64,000 bases of DNA, from positions 156,863-220,862 of the forward strand of contig DGWK01000032.1 of assembly GCA_002395235.1 (NCBI GenBank). Reading direction: 5' to 3'. Of this stretch, positions 1 to 7,900 are shown piece by piece (the first letter of the stretch is position 1; each line of letters begins with the position of its first letter). The DNA is from Lachnospiraceae bacterium UBA4260 (lineage in GTDB: Bacteria; Bacillota; Clostridia; Lachnospirales; Lachnospiraceae). The position numbers and the translations under genes are program-made. The notes beneath the pieces were generated by a model. It was not told the DNA's origin and made no database searches. It saw only the letters and a list, made by a program, of their open reading frames with translations.

Positions 1-306
1 CAAGCTGGTGTTTGGCTTGGTTGGACCATACAGGCCCTTTATGATCGGCCTGCCCCCATGGGAAAACTGCAGATTAGTGAAAAACAGCTGTTTTGGAAGC
101 TTTTCACTGTGTGGTTGGATTAAAACACACATTATAAGGCCCGCGGCCTCCATTTCAATGCGGCGGCAAGCTGCGCGATGGGGGCCATCCGGGGAGAAAT
201 CTTGTCACTGGTCCAACTCAGGAAAAATATCTTCTGATTTCCATAGAAATAAGCATGCAGGCCGCAAAAGGCATGGAGGCCGGAGAAGAAAAAAGCAAGT
301 ATATGA
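1..306 (+). pseudogene. Decayed 3' end of an unrecognised gene
   Basis: Frame 1 is open from the left edge to a TAA at 121-123. It then continues as recognisable but stop-interrupted coding sequence to a TGA at 304-306. The interrupted part (residues like GEILSLVQL ... RPEKKKAS) aligns with the reverse-strand remnant at 38866-39090 (QETLSAVQL ... GGRKKKKS), with DNA similarity starting near the GTTGGAT at 113. Where this copy has the TAA, the other has a Gln codon. I do not recognise the family. The tail is basic (runs of Lys/Arg). It could be an old transposon or phage gene; nothing here proves it. The left edge truncates it, so the intact upstream part is not visible. Confidence 0.45.
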
Positions 307-334
307 TCCAACGCGCCCAATATTCTGCGATGGC

Positions 335-407
335 CAAATGTGACAGGGGGACGTATCAGGTGACACATTTTGAATGTGTCACCTGATACGTCCCCCTGTC
401 ACATTTG
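335..407. repeat. Perfect 35-bp-arm palindrome (REP-like)
   Basis: Arms 335-369 and 373-407 are exact reverse complements around a 3-nt loop. They contain GTGACAGGGGGACGTATC and its complement. The motif style (GGGGGACGTATC flanked by TGTCAC) resembles the REP palindromes linked to RAYT-type Y1 transposases in Firmicutes (family knowledge). It starts 5 bp past the stop of the aldo/keto reductase gene, so it could also act as that gene's 3' hairpin. No RAYT gene is present in the window. Confidence 0.85.
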
Positions 408-412
408 CCTCG

Positions 413-1441
413 TCAGCTTACGCTGACTTCCCCGGCGAGGATCTTCTTGTAATCGGCGAGATTCTTGCGCAGAAGCTCGGGAGTATCCAGCTCGTAGGGA
501 CAGCGCTTTGTGCACTGGCGGCAGTTTATGCAGGTCTCTATTTTGGCCATTTTCTCCTGCCAGGTCTCGGAGAGCCAAGAAGCGGAGGGCGCGCGGCGCA
601 GCATCAGGGACATGCGGGCGCAGTTGTTGATCTCGATCCCCATGGGGCAGGGCAGGCAGTAGCCGCAGCCGCGGCAGAAGTCGCCCGCGAGTTCGTCCTG
701 CTCGCCCTTGATGTAGGCGGCGATCTCGCCGGTCATGGACGGCGTCTCGTCCATATAGGAGAGCCATTCCTTCAGCTCGCGCTCGCGCTGGACGCCCCAG
801 ATGGGCACAAGGTTGTCGAACTGCGTCATGTAAGCCATGGCGGCGTCGGAGCGGGTGATCAGGCCGCCCGCCAGCGCTTTCATGCAGATGAAGCCCATAT
901 CTTTTTCCACGCAGGCGCGCACCAGGGCGATCTCTTTTTCCGAAGAGAGGTAGCTGAAAGGATACTGCAGGGTCTCGTAGAGCCCCGACTCGATGATCTC
1001 CTGCGCCACGGCCAGCTTGTGGGTCGTGATGCCGATGTGGCGGATCAGTCCTTTCTCCTTGGCCTCCACAAGACATTCGTACATTCCGGTGCCGTCGCCG
1101 GGCCGGTAGCACTGGTTCACCATATGCAGCTGGTAGATGTCGATGTAGTCGGTGCGAAGGTTTTTCAGAGACGTCTCCAGGTCTTTCCAAAATCCTTCCT
1201 GCGTTTTGGCTGCGGTCTTGGTGGCGATATACACTTTTTCGCGCATGCCGTCGAAAGCTTCGCCGACCTTCTCCTCGCTGTCGGTGTAAGCCCTGGCGGT
1301 GTCAAAAAAGCGCATGCCCCCTTCGTAGGCCTGCCTCAGGAGGCCGACGGCCACTTCGGTGGTGTCGCGCTGGATGGGAAGACATCCGAAGGCGTTCTGG
1401 GGGACGACGATTTCTGTGCGGCCGAGTCTGACATTTTTCAT
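413..1441 (-). CDS. Aldo/keto reductase with C-terminal ferredoxin-like domain
   Basis: This is a 342-residue cytoplasmic oxidoreductase. Residues 1-240 form an AKR barrel with the catalytic tetrad visible as D47, Y52 (FDTARAY), K75 and H106 (DIYQLH). The C-terminal 100 residues carry two four-Cys clusters: C256/C259/C262/C265 (CRGCGYCLPCPMG) and C304/C307/C310/C314 (CINCRQCTKRCP). These should bind two 4Fe-4S centres, as in the ferredoxin-type AKRs common in anaerobes. Substrate is unknown; electron flow between Fe-S centres and a carbonyl substrate is inferred. The start is the ATG after AAGAGGTTAAACGA. It is monocistronic, with a good promoter over an inverted repeat upstream and a palindrome just after the stop. 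Confidence 0.93.
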   Translation of the reverse strand: MKNVRLGRTEIVVPQNAFGCLPIQRDTTEVAVGLLRQAYEGGMRFFDTARAYTDSEEKVGEAFDGMREKVYIATKTAAKTQEGFWKDLETSLKNLRTDYIDIYQLHMVNQCYRPGDGTGMYECLVEAKEKGLIRHIGITTHKLAVAQEIIESGLYETLQYPFSYLSSEKEIALVRACVEKDMGFICMKALAGGLITRSDAAMAYMTQFDNLVPIWGVQRERELKEWLSYMDETPSMTGEIAAYIKGEQDELAGDFCRGCGYCLPCPMGIEINNCARMSLMLRRAPSASWLSETWQEKMAKIETCINCRQCTKRCPYELDTPELLRKNLADYKKILAGEVSVS

Positions 1442-1492
1442 TCGTTTAACCTCTTGAATTTATTTGCGCTTTTAGGAAACTGATTTCCTGCT

Positions 1493-1521
1493 ATTATACA
1501 TGGAATGCGGCGGTATCACAA
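1493..1521 (-). promoter_or_regulatory. Promoter of the aldo/keto reductase gene
   Basis: On the minus strand TTGTGA (1516-1521) and TATAAT (1493-1498) are separated by 17 bp, and a TG lies directly before the -10. The AKR start codon is about 50 bp downstream. The -35 box sits inside the left arm of the 1513-1560 inverted repeat. Confidence 0.6.
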
Positions 1522-1560
1522 GGATGGCGGGAAGTGTGCGGCGCGGCATCCTTGTGATAC
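1513..1560. promoter_or_regulatory. 14-bp inverted repeat, candidate operator
   Basis: GTATCACAAGGATG (1513-1526) is repeated in perfect inverted orientation as CATCCTTGTGATAC (1547-1560) with 20 bp between. One arm covers the -35 element of the aldo/keto reductase promoter. This arrangement would suit a dimeric or looping repressor or activator, but a transcript hairpin reading from further upstream is the alternative. The rest of 1561-1653 is GC-rich and shows nothing else. Confidence 0.5.
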
Positions 1561-1653
1561 AGCTGCGTGCGGGCGCGGCGCGGTGATACGACGTGCGGCG
1601 ATTCGATGCTCGGAGATGCGCGGCGGGGGGTATGATGTGCGGTGATTCGATGG

Positions 1654-1861
1654 TTTAGGCAAAAAACGCTATTTTGACAATTTCATCTCCCAATTTCTTG
1701 CCTGAAAGTTGTGCTGAAGCAAGCAATTGGGAGATATTTTTTCAATAGAGGTGCTGCTATGCCTATAGCCATGGAAAAAGTCTTCCTGATTTGACAGAAA
1801 TCATGGCTTTTTCTGAAGCCTTTGGGATCTCTTCCGCCAAATTTGGCTGTTTATGCCTAAT
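1654..1861. mobile_element. MITE-like element, copy A
   Basis: About 208 bp bounded by imperfect terminal inverted repeats, TTTAGGCAAAAAAC on the left and GTTTATGCCTAA on the right. Inside, ATCTCCCAATT and AATTGGGAGAT form a stem, followed by ATGGAAAAAGTCTTCCTGA. The same order of blocks occurs in copy B at 15510-15714. There is no coding capacity. It lies in the intergenic space between the aldo/keto reductase and HD-hydrolase genes. Confidence 0.65.
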
Positions 1862-1929
1862 CTTCCACGCCTGCCGCTAAGTGCACGACATAATCTTCCT
1901 CCAGGTCTCTGCAAATCTTCCCGACATAA

Positions 1930-1982
1930 CAAAAAACACGGGGATTTCGCATTAATCAATCAATTAATGCAAAATCCCCGTG
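1930..1982 (-). terminator. Rho-independent terminator of the HD-hydrolase gene
   Basis: A long stem, CACGGGGATTT...AAATCCCCGTG with AT-rich inner pairing, is followed on the minus strand by a TTTTTTG run (1930-1936). It lies 43 bp past the stop at 2025. Confidence 0.85.
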
Positions 1983-2024
1983 AAGTTTCAGATCGTATGA
2001 AATTTTTCGGTTTCTGTCTGCGGT

Positions 2025-2462
2025 TCAGGTATCCAGGCTCTTCAAATACTCGTAAGCCGGCTTATATTTCAGCCTGATCCTGTCATAATCCCTCTGCTTG
2101 GGATTCCTGATCCTGCTTATATCCATGTTATGTGTGAGATCAGCCATCTTTACTCTGCGGGCCAGAGGATTCTTTGCAAGCCGCCTCACGTAGTCCATAT
2201 ATTTTTCACCATCTGCATGCGTCATGAGTGCCACCGCGTCCGCGATCTCGTCTCCGAAGAAGCCTCTGATATCTTCGATCTCGACAGCCGTATCTTCCAC
2301 CGTATCGTGCAGATAGCCGACGATCTTCTCCTGAGGCGTATCGAGCAGAGAAGCTACCTTTTCCGGATGCGTGATGTAAGGTACGCCGGACTTGTCTTTC
2401 TGTCCGCGATGCGCGATCGTTGCGATCAGTTTTGCCACTTCGATTTTTTCAAGATCTGTCAT
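2025..2462 (-). CDS. HD-domain hydrolase, RelA/SpoT hydrolase-like
   Basis: A 145-residue soluble protein. The HD fold is shown by IAHRGQKDKSGVPYITHP, GYLHDTVEDT (metal-binding HD) and a later VKMADLTHNM segment. These are the signatures of the ppGpp-hydrolase half of RelA/SpoT and of small Mesh1-like or general HD phosphohydrolases. No synthetase or TGS domain is present, so it may hydrolyse (p)ppGpp or another nucleotide; the substrate is inferred. The start is the ATG (MTDLEKIEVAK) after AGAGAGGCGAAGAAG; longer versions would run back into the upstream gene. It lies 49 bp after the lipoprotein gene and is probably co-transcribed with it. Confidence 0.85.
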   Translation of the reverse strand: MTDLEKIEVAKLIATIAHRGQKDKSGVPYITHPEKVASLLDTPQEKIVGYLHDTVEDTAVEIEDIRGFFGDEIADAVALMTHADGEKYMDYVRRLAKNPLARRVKMADLTHNMDISRIRNPKQRDYDRIRLKYKPAYEYLKSLDT

Positions 2463-2511
2463 CTTCTTCGCCTCTCTTCTTTTCTGTCCGTGTACCTGCC
2501 TGTCGAGAATC

Positions 2512-4236
2512 TCATCCTCCAAACATAGTCCCGTCAAAAGCCTCTTCCAGCTTAACGCCATTCACCGTCTGTCCGTCCCCAGTCTCTACTTTGAAGCGGA
2601 AAGCCTTCCCCGCCTCCATGTCCTCAGTCCGCAAATCAACGGTATCAACTCCGTTTGTCCTCCAGAAGCGCAGTTTCGTTCCCACCGGGATCTCCTTCTC
2701 CTCCCCGGTCGGCTCCTGTGTCATAAGGTCCACCGCCTCTGCCTTCAGAGACACCAGGCTGGTCAGCGTAATGTCCGCCTCGATCTCATAATAATCCGTC
2801 AGGGGAGCAGGCATTCCGTCCTCTCCCACCTCATAGAAGCGGCGTCCGCTGTAGGAACTCATGAGCTGCATTCTCGTGCCCAGTGCGAACTTCGAGGGAT
2901 CGATCAGGGAATAGCGCTCGCTATAGCTCTCTTCCGGCTTGTACTCTCCGTCCACATAGGCCGGATAGAAGGCAGACGCGAGGCCGGTTCCTCCCATTTT
3001 GCCCACGGACGCCGGGACCCCGTCCTTGATCTCGAATACGCTCAGTTCCGGATAATCGCTGTCCGTTCCCGTTATCACGTATACATAGTTTCTTCCGTCC
3101 CCGGTGTGCACGAAGTACGGCTGAATGCTGTAGCAGTTCAGCTCCGTCTCGCAGACCTGGTCCCCTACGCTGACCTTGATGCCGGAGTACTCGTAGATCT
3201 CGTTCCCCTCTTTGTAGATGCCGGTCACCGACAGTTTCTCGCCGCTGCCGTCTCCGTCCAGGTCGAAGTTCATCTCCGTAAACGGACTCATCGTTCTCAC
3301 AAAGCCGTCTTCGGAAGGCCCGAAATTGCCCGTAAACAGGGCTGCCTCTTCGTCAAAAGGAATCCTGGATTCCAGTGTTCCCATCGCGTAAGGTGCGATA
3401 TCGGACGGTGCGAACAGGAAGGTTACGCCCTCCTGATCGATCACCCACTTCAGGTCATCCAGCCCCTCGTCAAAATAGTACTGCAGCATATCTTCCGCAT
3501 CGTCCAGGGTTGATCCGTCCGCCTGTGCCCGGAGATATTTTGCCACGACCGGCTTAAGGGCAGCCGGGTCCTTAAAGACATCAGCAAGTGTGATCTGCTC
3601 CCCGTTTTCGGGCCTGTAATTATATCCGGTGTACCCCACGGAGCCGTGCGCCGCTCCGGGATAATACAGGGAGGTCACATCATAGAAGCTCAGGACCGAC
3701 TCGTCGCACCTGACCGGCACGATCCTTCCTTCCACATTTCCCTGGGGAAACTCTTCCGTATCCTCTCTCTTATTCGCGAGCGCGCTCTCTGCCGCCTCTT
3801 TGACCTCTGTGAATGTCTTTTCATACTCCTCTTTGATCCGGTCATTCTCTGCTTCAATGGCTTTGTTCAGCTGAGGATAGTCTATAGCCGCTTCTTCCGT
3901 GAGCCTGACCGTATCGTAGAAACCGCTGGCGATCAGCGTGAGCCCCTGCTCTGCCATACGCGAGTGGTTCCGCAGCACAAATACGGGGCGCCCGCCGCTT
4001 TGCGCCTCCCCGTCCTGCGCGCTTTCCCCCTGCGCCTGTGCGGGCTGCGCCGTATCCTGTGTCTGAGCAGTCTCTTCCTGTGTCTGCTCCTGCGCGCCTG
4101 ACGCTTTCTGCTCCTGCACGGCTTCGCCCTGCGCTGTATCCTGCGCAGCCGACTCCCCCGCTGCACCTGCGTCGCATCCGGAGAAAACTCCCGCGACTAA
4201 AGCTGTCAACAATACTGCCGCAATTCTTTTTTTCAT
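2512..4236 (-). CDS. RsiV-like surface lipoprotein (DUF3298-type)
   Basis: A 574-residue exported lipoprotein: Lys-rich start, hydrophobic h-region and lipobox FSGC at residues 18-21. A Gln/Ala/Glu-rich linker (about 22-80) follows. Residues about 85-300 carry the DUF4163/DUF3298 look (YDVTSLYYPGAAHG, GEQITLADVFKD, FLFAPSDIAPYAMG), the fold known from RsiV, the lysozyme-binding anti-sigma factor. The C-terminal 250 residues hold a Ca-loop-like DLDGDGSGEK and unassigned beta-rich sequence. No transmembrane anti-sigma part is visible, so it is not itself RsiV. Its role (wall or ligand sensing) is inferred. RBS AGGAGG precedes the ATG. Confidence 0.8.
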   Translation of the reverse strand: MKKRIAAVLLTALVAGVFSGCDAGAAGESAAQDTAQGEAVQEQKASGAQEQTQEETAQTQDTAQPAQAQGESAQDGEAQSGGRPVFVLRNHSRMAEQGLTLIASGFYDTVRLTEEAAIDYPQLNKAIEAENDRIKEEYEKTFTEVKEAAESALANKREDTEEFPQGNVEGRIVPVRCDESVLSFYDVTSLYYPGAAHGSVGYTGYNYRPENGEQITLADVFKDPAALKPVVAKYLRAQADGSTLDDAEDMLQYYFDEGLDDLKWVIDQEGVTFLFAPSDIAPYAMGTLESRIPFDEEAALFTGNFGPSEDGFVRTMSPFTEMNFDLDGDGSGEKLSVTGIYKEGNEIYEYSGIKVSVGDQVCETELNCYSIQPYFVHTGDGRNYVYVITGTDSDYPELSVFEIKDGVPASVGKMGGTGLASAFYPAYVDGEYKPEESYSERYSLIDPSKFALGTRMQLMSSYSGRRFYEVGEDGMPAPLTDYYEIEADITLTSLVSLKAEAVDLMTQEPTGEEKEIPVGTKLRFWRTNGVDTVDLRTEDMEAGKAFRFKVETGDGQTVNGVKLEEAFDGTMFGG

Positions 4237-4317
4237 AGATATGCCTCCTGTCGCATATTCTGTCGTAAGCTTCTTTCGTCTGCAGGTCCGGAGACTTTCC
4301 AGCCTGATATGTACTCA

Positions 4318-4326
4318 TTATAACAT
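4318..4326 (-). promoter_or_regulatory. Extended -10 promoter of the lipoprotein operon
   Basis: TGTTATAAT on the minus strand, about 80 bp before the lipoprotein start; no strong -35 was seen. It diverges from the ygiQ promoter in the same 277-bp gap. Confidence 0.5.
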
Positions 4327-4460
4327 AGGAAAGGGTGTATCCCCCTGCGTTATTCCATGTGTACGCATGCGGAACGGAAGATGCCGATGCACAAAAGATC
4401 TCAAAGAAACGGAAATTTGGCACTGCGAGGTGTTTTCAGGAAATTACATGCGCGCAAGCA

Positions 4461-4469
4461 TGGTATAAT
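4461..4469 (+). promoter_or_regulatory. Extended -10 promoter of ygiQ
   Basis: TGGTATAAT 45 bp before the ygiQ start. The -35 is weak (TTACAT with too short a spacer), consistent with an extended -10 promoter. Confidence 0.5.
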
Positions 4470-4513
4470 AACCAATATTCAGCACCCTAAACCTATCTAT
4501 CAAGGAGCCTCCC

Positions 4514-6577
4514 ATGCCCAACGGCTTTTTACCTCTTTCCAGACAGGAACTAATAGAGCAAGGCGTCACACAGCCGGACTTTGTCTATGTAAGCGGCGAC
4601 GCCTACGTGGACCACTCGAGTTTTGGCACCGCCATCATCTGCCGGCTGCTGCAGTCGCGCGGCTACAGCGTCGCCCTGATCTGCCAGCCCGACTGGTGCG
4701 ACCCGCAGAGCGTGCAGGAATACGGCGAGCCCCGCCTGGGCTTTCTCGTCTCCTCCGGCAACATGGACTCCATGGTCAACCACTACACAGTCGCCAAAAA
4801 GCGCCGCCATCAGGACGCCTACTCCCCCGGCGGCGTCATCGGCAAGCGTCCCGACTACGCGGTCATCGTCTACTGCAACCTGATCCGGCAGACGTACAAG
4901 CACACGCCCATCATCATCGGAGGGATCGAAGCGAGCCTTCGCAGGCTCAGCCACTACGACTACTGGTCCGACCGGGTACGCCGCTCGATCCTTCTCGACT
5001 CCGGCGCCGACCTGATCTCCTACGGCATGGGCGAGCACAGCATTCCCGAGATCGCCGACGCACTCGCCTCCGGCATAGACATCCGCGACATCACCTATAT
5101 TGATGGGACCGTCTACAAGACCCGCGACGAGGAGAACATCTACGACGCCATAAGGCTCCCCGACTTCGAGCAGGTCCGCAGTGACAAAAGACAATATGCT
5201 TACAGCTTTTCGATCCAGCACGGCAACACCGACCCCTTCCAGGCCAAAAGATTGTACGAAGCCTACGACGGCAAACTCTTCGTAGTGCAGAATCCGCCCG
5301 CAAAGCCCCTGACCACGCAGGAGATGGACGACGTCTACGCCCTGCCTTTCATGCGGGCCTATCACCCTTCCTATGAGAAGGACGGCGGCATCCCCGCCCT
5401 GAGCGAGATCAAGTTCAGCCTGACTTCCAATCGGGGGTGCTTCGGCGACTGCAATTTCTGCGCGCTGACCTTCCACGAAGGCCGCATCGTGCAGGCGCGG
5501 AGCCATGCGTCCATCCTGGCAGAGGCCAAAACCTGCCTGAAGGATCCCGATTTCAAGGGCTACATCCACGACGTCGGCGGACCCACCGCGGAATTCCGGC
5601 GCCCGGCCTGCGACAAGCAGCTCACCAAAGGCGCCTGCAAACACCGCCGCTGCCTGTATCCCAAGCCCTGCCCCAACCTGAAAGTGGACCACAGCGACTA
5701 CCTCTCGCTCCTTCGAAAGCTCCGCGCTCTCCCGGGCGTCAAAAAAGTGTTTGTCCGGTCGGGATTCCGGTTTGACTATCTTTTGGCAGACAAGGACCGG
5801 ACCTTTCTGCGGGAACTGTGCGAGTACCACGTCAGCGGGCAGCTCCGCGTCGCGCCCGAGCACATCTCGGACAATGTGCTCTCCAAGATGGGCAAGCCGG
5901 ACGTGGGCACCTACAACGCTTTCTGCCGCGAATTCGAGAAGATGAACGAGAAGCTCCACAAGAACCAGTACATCGTCCCTTACCTGATGTCCTCCCATCC
6001 GGGCAGCACCATGAAGGACGCGATCGCGCTGGCCGAGTATATCCGCGACCTGGGCTACATGCCCGAGCAGGTCCAGGACTTCTACCCGACGCCGGGGACC
6101 ATCTCGACCTGCATGTACTACACGGGCCTCGACCCGACGACCTTGAAAAGCAACGACCCGACCACCATGCAGAAGGTCTACGTCGCGCGCGACCCGCACG
6201 AAAAGGCCATGCAGCGCGCGCTCATCCAGTACCGCGATCCCGCCAATTACGCCCTTGTAAAGGAAGCTCTCCTTCGTGAGGGGCGCGCGGACCTGATCGG
6301 CTTCGGGGAAAAGTTCCTGATCCCGCCCAGGGCGCCGCGCACAGGAGCAGGCGTGCCTTCCGGGAACAGGAGCGGCGCGGGCGCTTCCAAAGGCAAGGCC
6401 GGCGCCGTCAATGGCAAGAGCGTTAAGCCCGCCAGGGGAAAGGCCGGCAGCGCAAATGGGAAAGCCGATGACGCCAGGGGAAAAAGCGCTAAATCCTCCG
6501 GGAACAAGGAGCGCTCCCGCCATAGCGCCCCGGGTCACAGCGGCGGTACCGCGCGCGGGCGCTCCCGGAAAAAGTGA
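4514..6577 (+). CDS. ygiQ: YgiQ family (UPF0313) radical SAM protein
   Basis: A 687-residue cytoplasmic enzyme. The N-terminal YgiQ domain (LPLSRQELIEQGVTQPDFVY, cobalamin-binding-like fold) is followed by a radical SAM barrel with the Cx3Cx2C motif C309/C313/C316 (RGCFGDCNFC). The family motif VAPEHISDNVLSKMGKP and the Cys cluster KGACKHRRCLYPKPC are present. Its biochemical reaction is not established in the family. The last 75-80 residues are an odd low-complexity tail of Gly/Lys/Ser/Ala (repeats like GKAG, ARGKS), basic and probably disordered, of a kind that could bind RNA. RBS AAGGAG lies 7 nt before the ATG. It is monocistronic. Confidence 0.95.
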   Translation: MPNGFLPLSRQELIEQGVTQPDFVYVSGDAYVDHSSFGTAIICRLLQSRGYSVALICQPDWCDPQSVQEYGEPRLGFLVSSGNMDSMVNHYTVAKKRRHQDAYSPGGVIGKRPDYAVIVYCNLIRQTYKHTPIIIGGIEASLRRLSHYDYWSDRVRRSILLDSGADLISYGMGEHSIPEIADALASGIDIRDITYIDGTVYKTRDEENIYDAIRLPDFEQVRSDKRQYAYSFSIQHGNTDPFQAKRLYEAYDGKLFVVQNPPAKPLTTQEMDDVYALPFMRAYHPSYEKDGGIPALSEIKFSLTSNRGCFGDCNFCALTFHEGRIVQARSHASILAEAKTCLKDPDFKGYIHDVGGPTAEFRRPACDKQLTKGACKHRRCLYPKPCPNLKVDHSDYLSLLRKLRALPGVKKVFVRSGFRFDYLLADKDRTFLRELCEYHVSGQLRVAPEHISDNVLSKMGKPDVGTYNAFCREFEKMNEKLHKNQYIVPYLMSSHPGSTMKDAIALAEYIRDLGYMPEQVQDFYPTPGTISTCMYYTGLDPTTLKSNDPTTMQKVYVARDPHEKAMQRALIQYRDPANYALVKEALLREGRADLIGFGEKFLIPPRAPRTGAGVPSGNRSGAGASKGKAGAVNGKSVKPARGKAGSANGKADDARGKSAKSSGNKERSRHSAPGHSGGTARGRSRKK

Positions 6578-6606
6578 ACATACAAAAACCATGGCACATT
6601 GCCGCG

Positions 6607-6650
6607 CAGAAAAGGCCGCCGCACTCAGACAATTCTCAGTGCGGCGGCCT
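6607..6650. terminator. Terminator between convergent ygiQ and the SGNH gene
   Basis: GGCCGCCGCACT (6614-6625) pairs with AGTGCGGCGGCC (6638-6649). On the minus strand the stem is followed by TTTTCTGCG, so it best serves the leftward SGNH/MBOAT operon. On the plus strand no clear T run follows. Confidence 0.7.
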
Positions 6651-6767
6651 CTAAGATTGACCGCTTCGTTATTTTTCGTTTATCGCAGTATAAAGTATAG
6701 ACTTCCGCTCATCTCTTCCCCACTGTCATTACAACGCCTTCTGCTGTTTTTCCGTTACAGTTCTCAT

Positions 6768-7895
6768 TCAGTCCGAGAGACTCTCCGCCGCCTCGCCTGT
6801 CTCTCCGTTTTCGAACTCCTTTTTTATTTTTTCCATAAAGTGGGCAGTTTTCTCCCACTGATCATCACGAACCGCCTCGACATTGTATTCGCCCGCCAGC
6901 AGCTCTCCGATAAACCCGCAGATCTTCTCCGCCCCTCGAACATTGGCGTGCCCTTCATCCGCATTGTCCTGCGCGTAGTCGTAGTTCAGCGCCTCGTAGT
7001 ACCTGCAGGCATTAAAATCGTAAAACGTAAGCCCGTATTCCTCTGCGAATTTCACGGCGGCGTTGTGATCTTCCGCCGTCCATCTGACGGTCGGCGTCTT
7101 GACAAGGATCAGATCGATCCCCTTCTCTTTGCAGAGATCTGCGATCCTGCCCATATAATCCTTGGAAGTGTCGGGCCACTCTGCATACTCATCTGTCTTG
7201 GGCTGCAGCTCGATCCCCGCCTTTGATGCGGCGACGAAATCTTCTTCGCTCTCCCCGATCATCTTGAAGTCGTTCTTGCCGTACCTATCCGGGAGCGGCA
7301 CGTAGCCTTTCAGGGCTTTGTACGGTTCGAGCTCGGAGAGCATAAAGTCTTCCCTGTCGAGCTCCTTCCAGCGGTCATGAAACCGTATGTTGGGCAGCAG
7401 AAAGCTCTTAAAGGTCAGCTCGGGAAACTCCTTCACGGCGGTCCGCACTGCTTCCGCTTTATTGGGCGACCACTTCATATAGGACAGGGCTTTCTGAACG
7501 GACGACTCATCGCCGCTGCTGACCCTCGTGTAGTAGACATCCATCACGACCGCCTGCGGGGCCTGCGTCTTGAGCGCTTCCCTGAGCCAGTAGTAACTGA
7601 GCCAGGTGCTCTGCCTGCTGCTTCCCAGGTTGTAACTTCGGATCCCGTACCGGTCGTAAAACTCCTGCGGGGAAAAGCCGCAGTAGCAGTGGCTGCTCCC
7701 CAGAAAGAGCACATCCACCGTCTTCTTCTCCATCTCATAAAAGCCGCCGTATTGCGCGTACGAGCTGTACACTCCGTATTCCTGCCCCTTGATCTTCAGC
7801 ACGCGGTTAATCCCGTGCGCCATCAGGGCCGCCAGGAGGCAGAAAATCAGGCATTTCAGCACTTTCAACGCGCTTTTTTCAGAAGTATTTTTCAT
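6768..7895 (-). CDS. SGNH-like membrane protein, partner of MBOAT acyltransferase
   Basis: A 375-residue protein with one N-terminal membrane helix (about 12-30) and an extracellular SGNH/AlgX-like domain. The nucleophile block is LFLGSSHCYCGF (about 63-74); the C-terminal Asp/His pair is in NADEGHANVRGA. Proteins of this type receive acyl groups from a membrane-bound MBOAT and place them on extracellular polymers (alginate AlgI/AlgJ, teichoic acid DltB/DltD are the models). The start is 5 bp after the stop of the MBOAT gene, so the two are coupled. The acceptor polymer is unknown. It is not DltD itself, because no dltA or dltC lies nearby. Confidence 0.8.
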   Translation of the reverse strand: MKNTSEKSALKVLKCLIFCLLAALMAHGINRVLKIKGQEYGVYSSYAQYGGFYEMEKKTVDVLFLGSSHCYCGFSPQEFYDRYGIRSYNLGSSRQSTWLSYYWLREALKTQAPQAVVMDVYYTRVSSGDESSVQKALSYMKWSPNKAEAVRTAVKEFPELTFKSFLLPNIRFHDRWKELDREDFMLSELEPYKALKGYVPLPDRYGKNDFKMIGESEEDFVAASKAGIELQPKTDEYAEWPDTSKDYMGRIADLCKEKGIDLILVKTPTVRWTAEDHNAAVKFAEEYGLTFYDFNACRYYEALNYDYAQDNADEGHANVRGAEKICGFIGELLAGEYNVEAVRDDQWEKTAHFMEKIKKEFENGETGEAAESLSD

Positions 7896-7900
7896 CCCGC

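Noticed and set aside
374..1483. 369-residue plus-strand ORF starting in the palindrome
   Set aside because: Antisense to the aldo/keto reductase; its start is created by the palindrome arm.
4550..6592. 680-residue open frame antisense to ygiQ
   Set aside because: It mirrors ygiQ codon by codon, lacks an RBS and shows no domain; high GC leaves such frames open.
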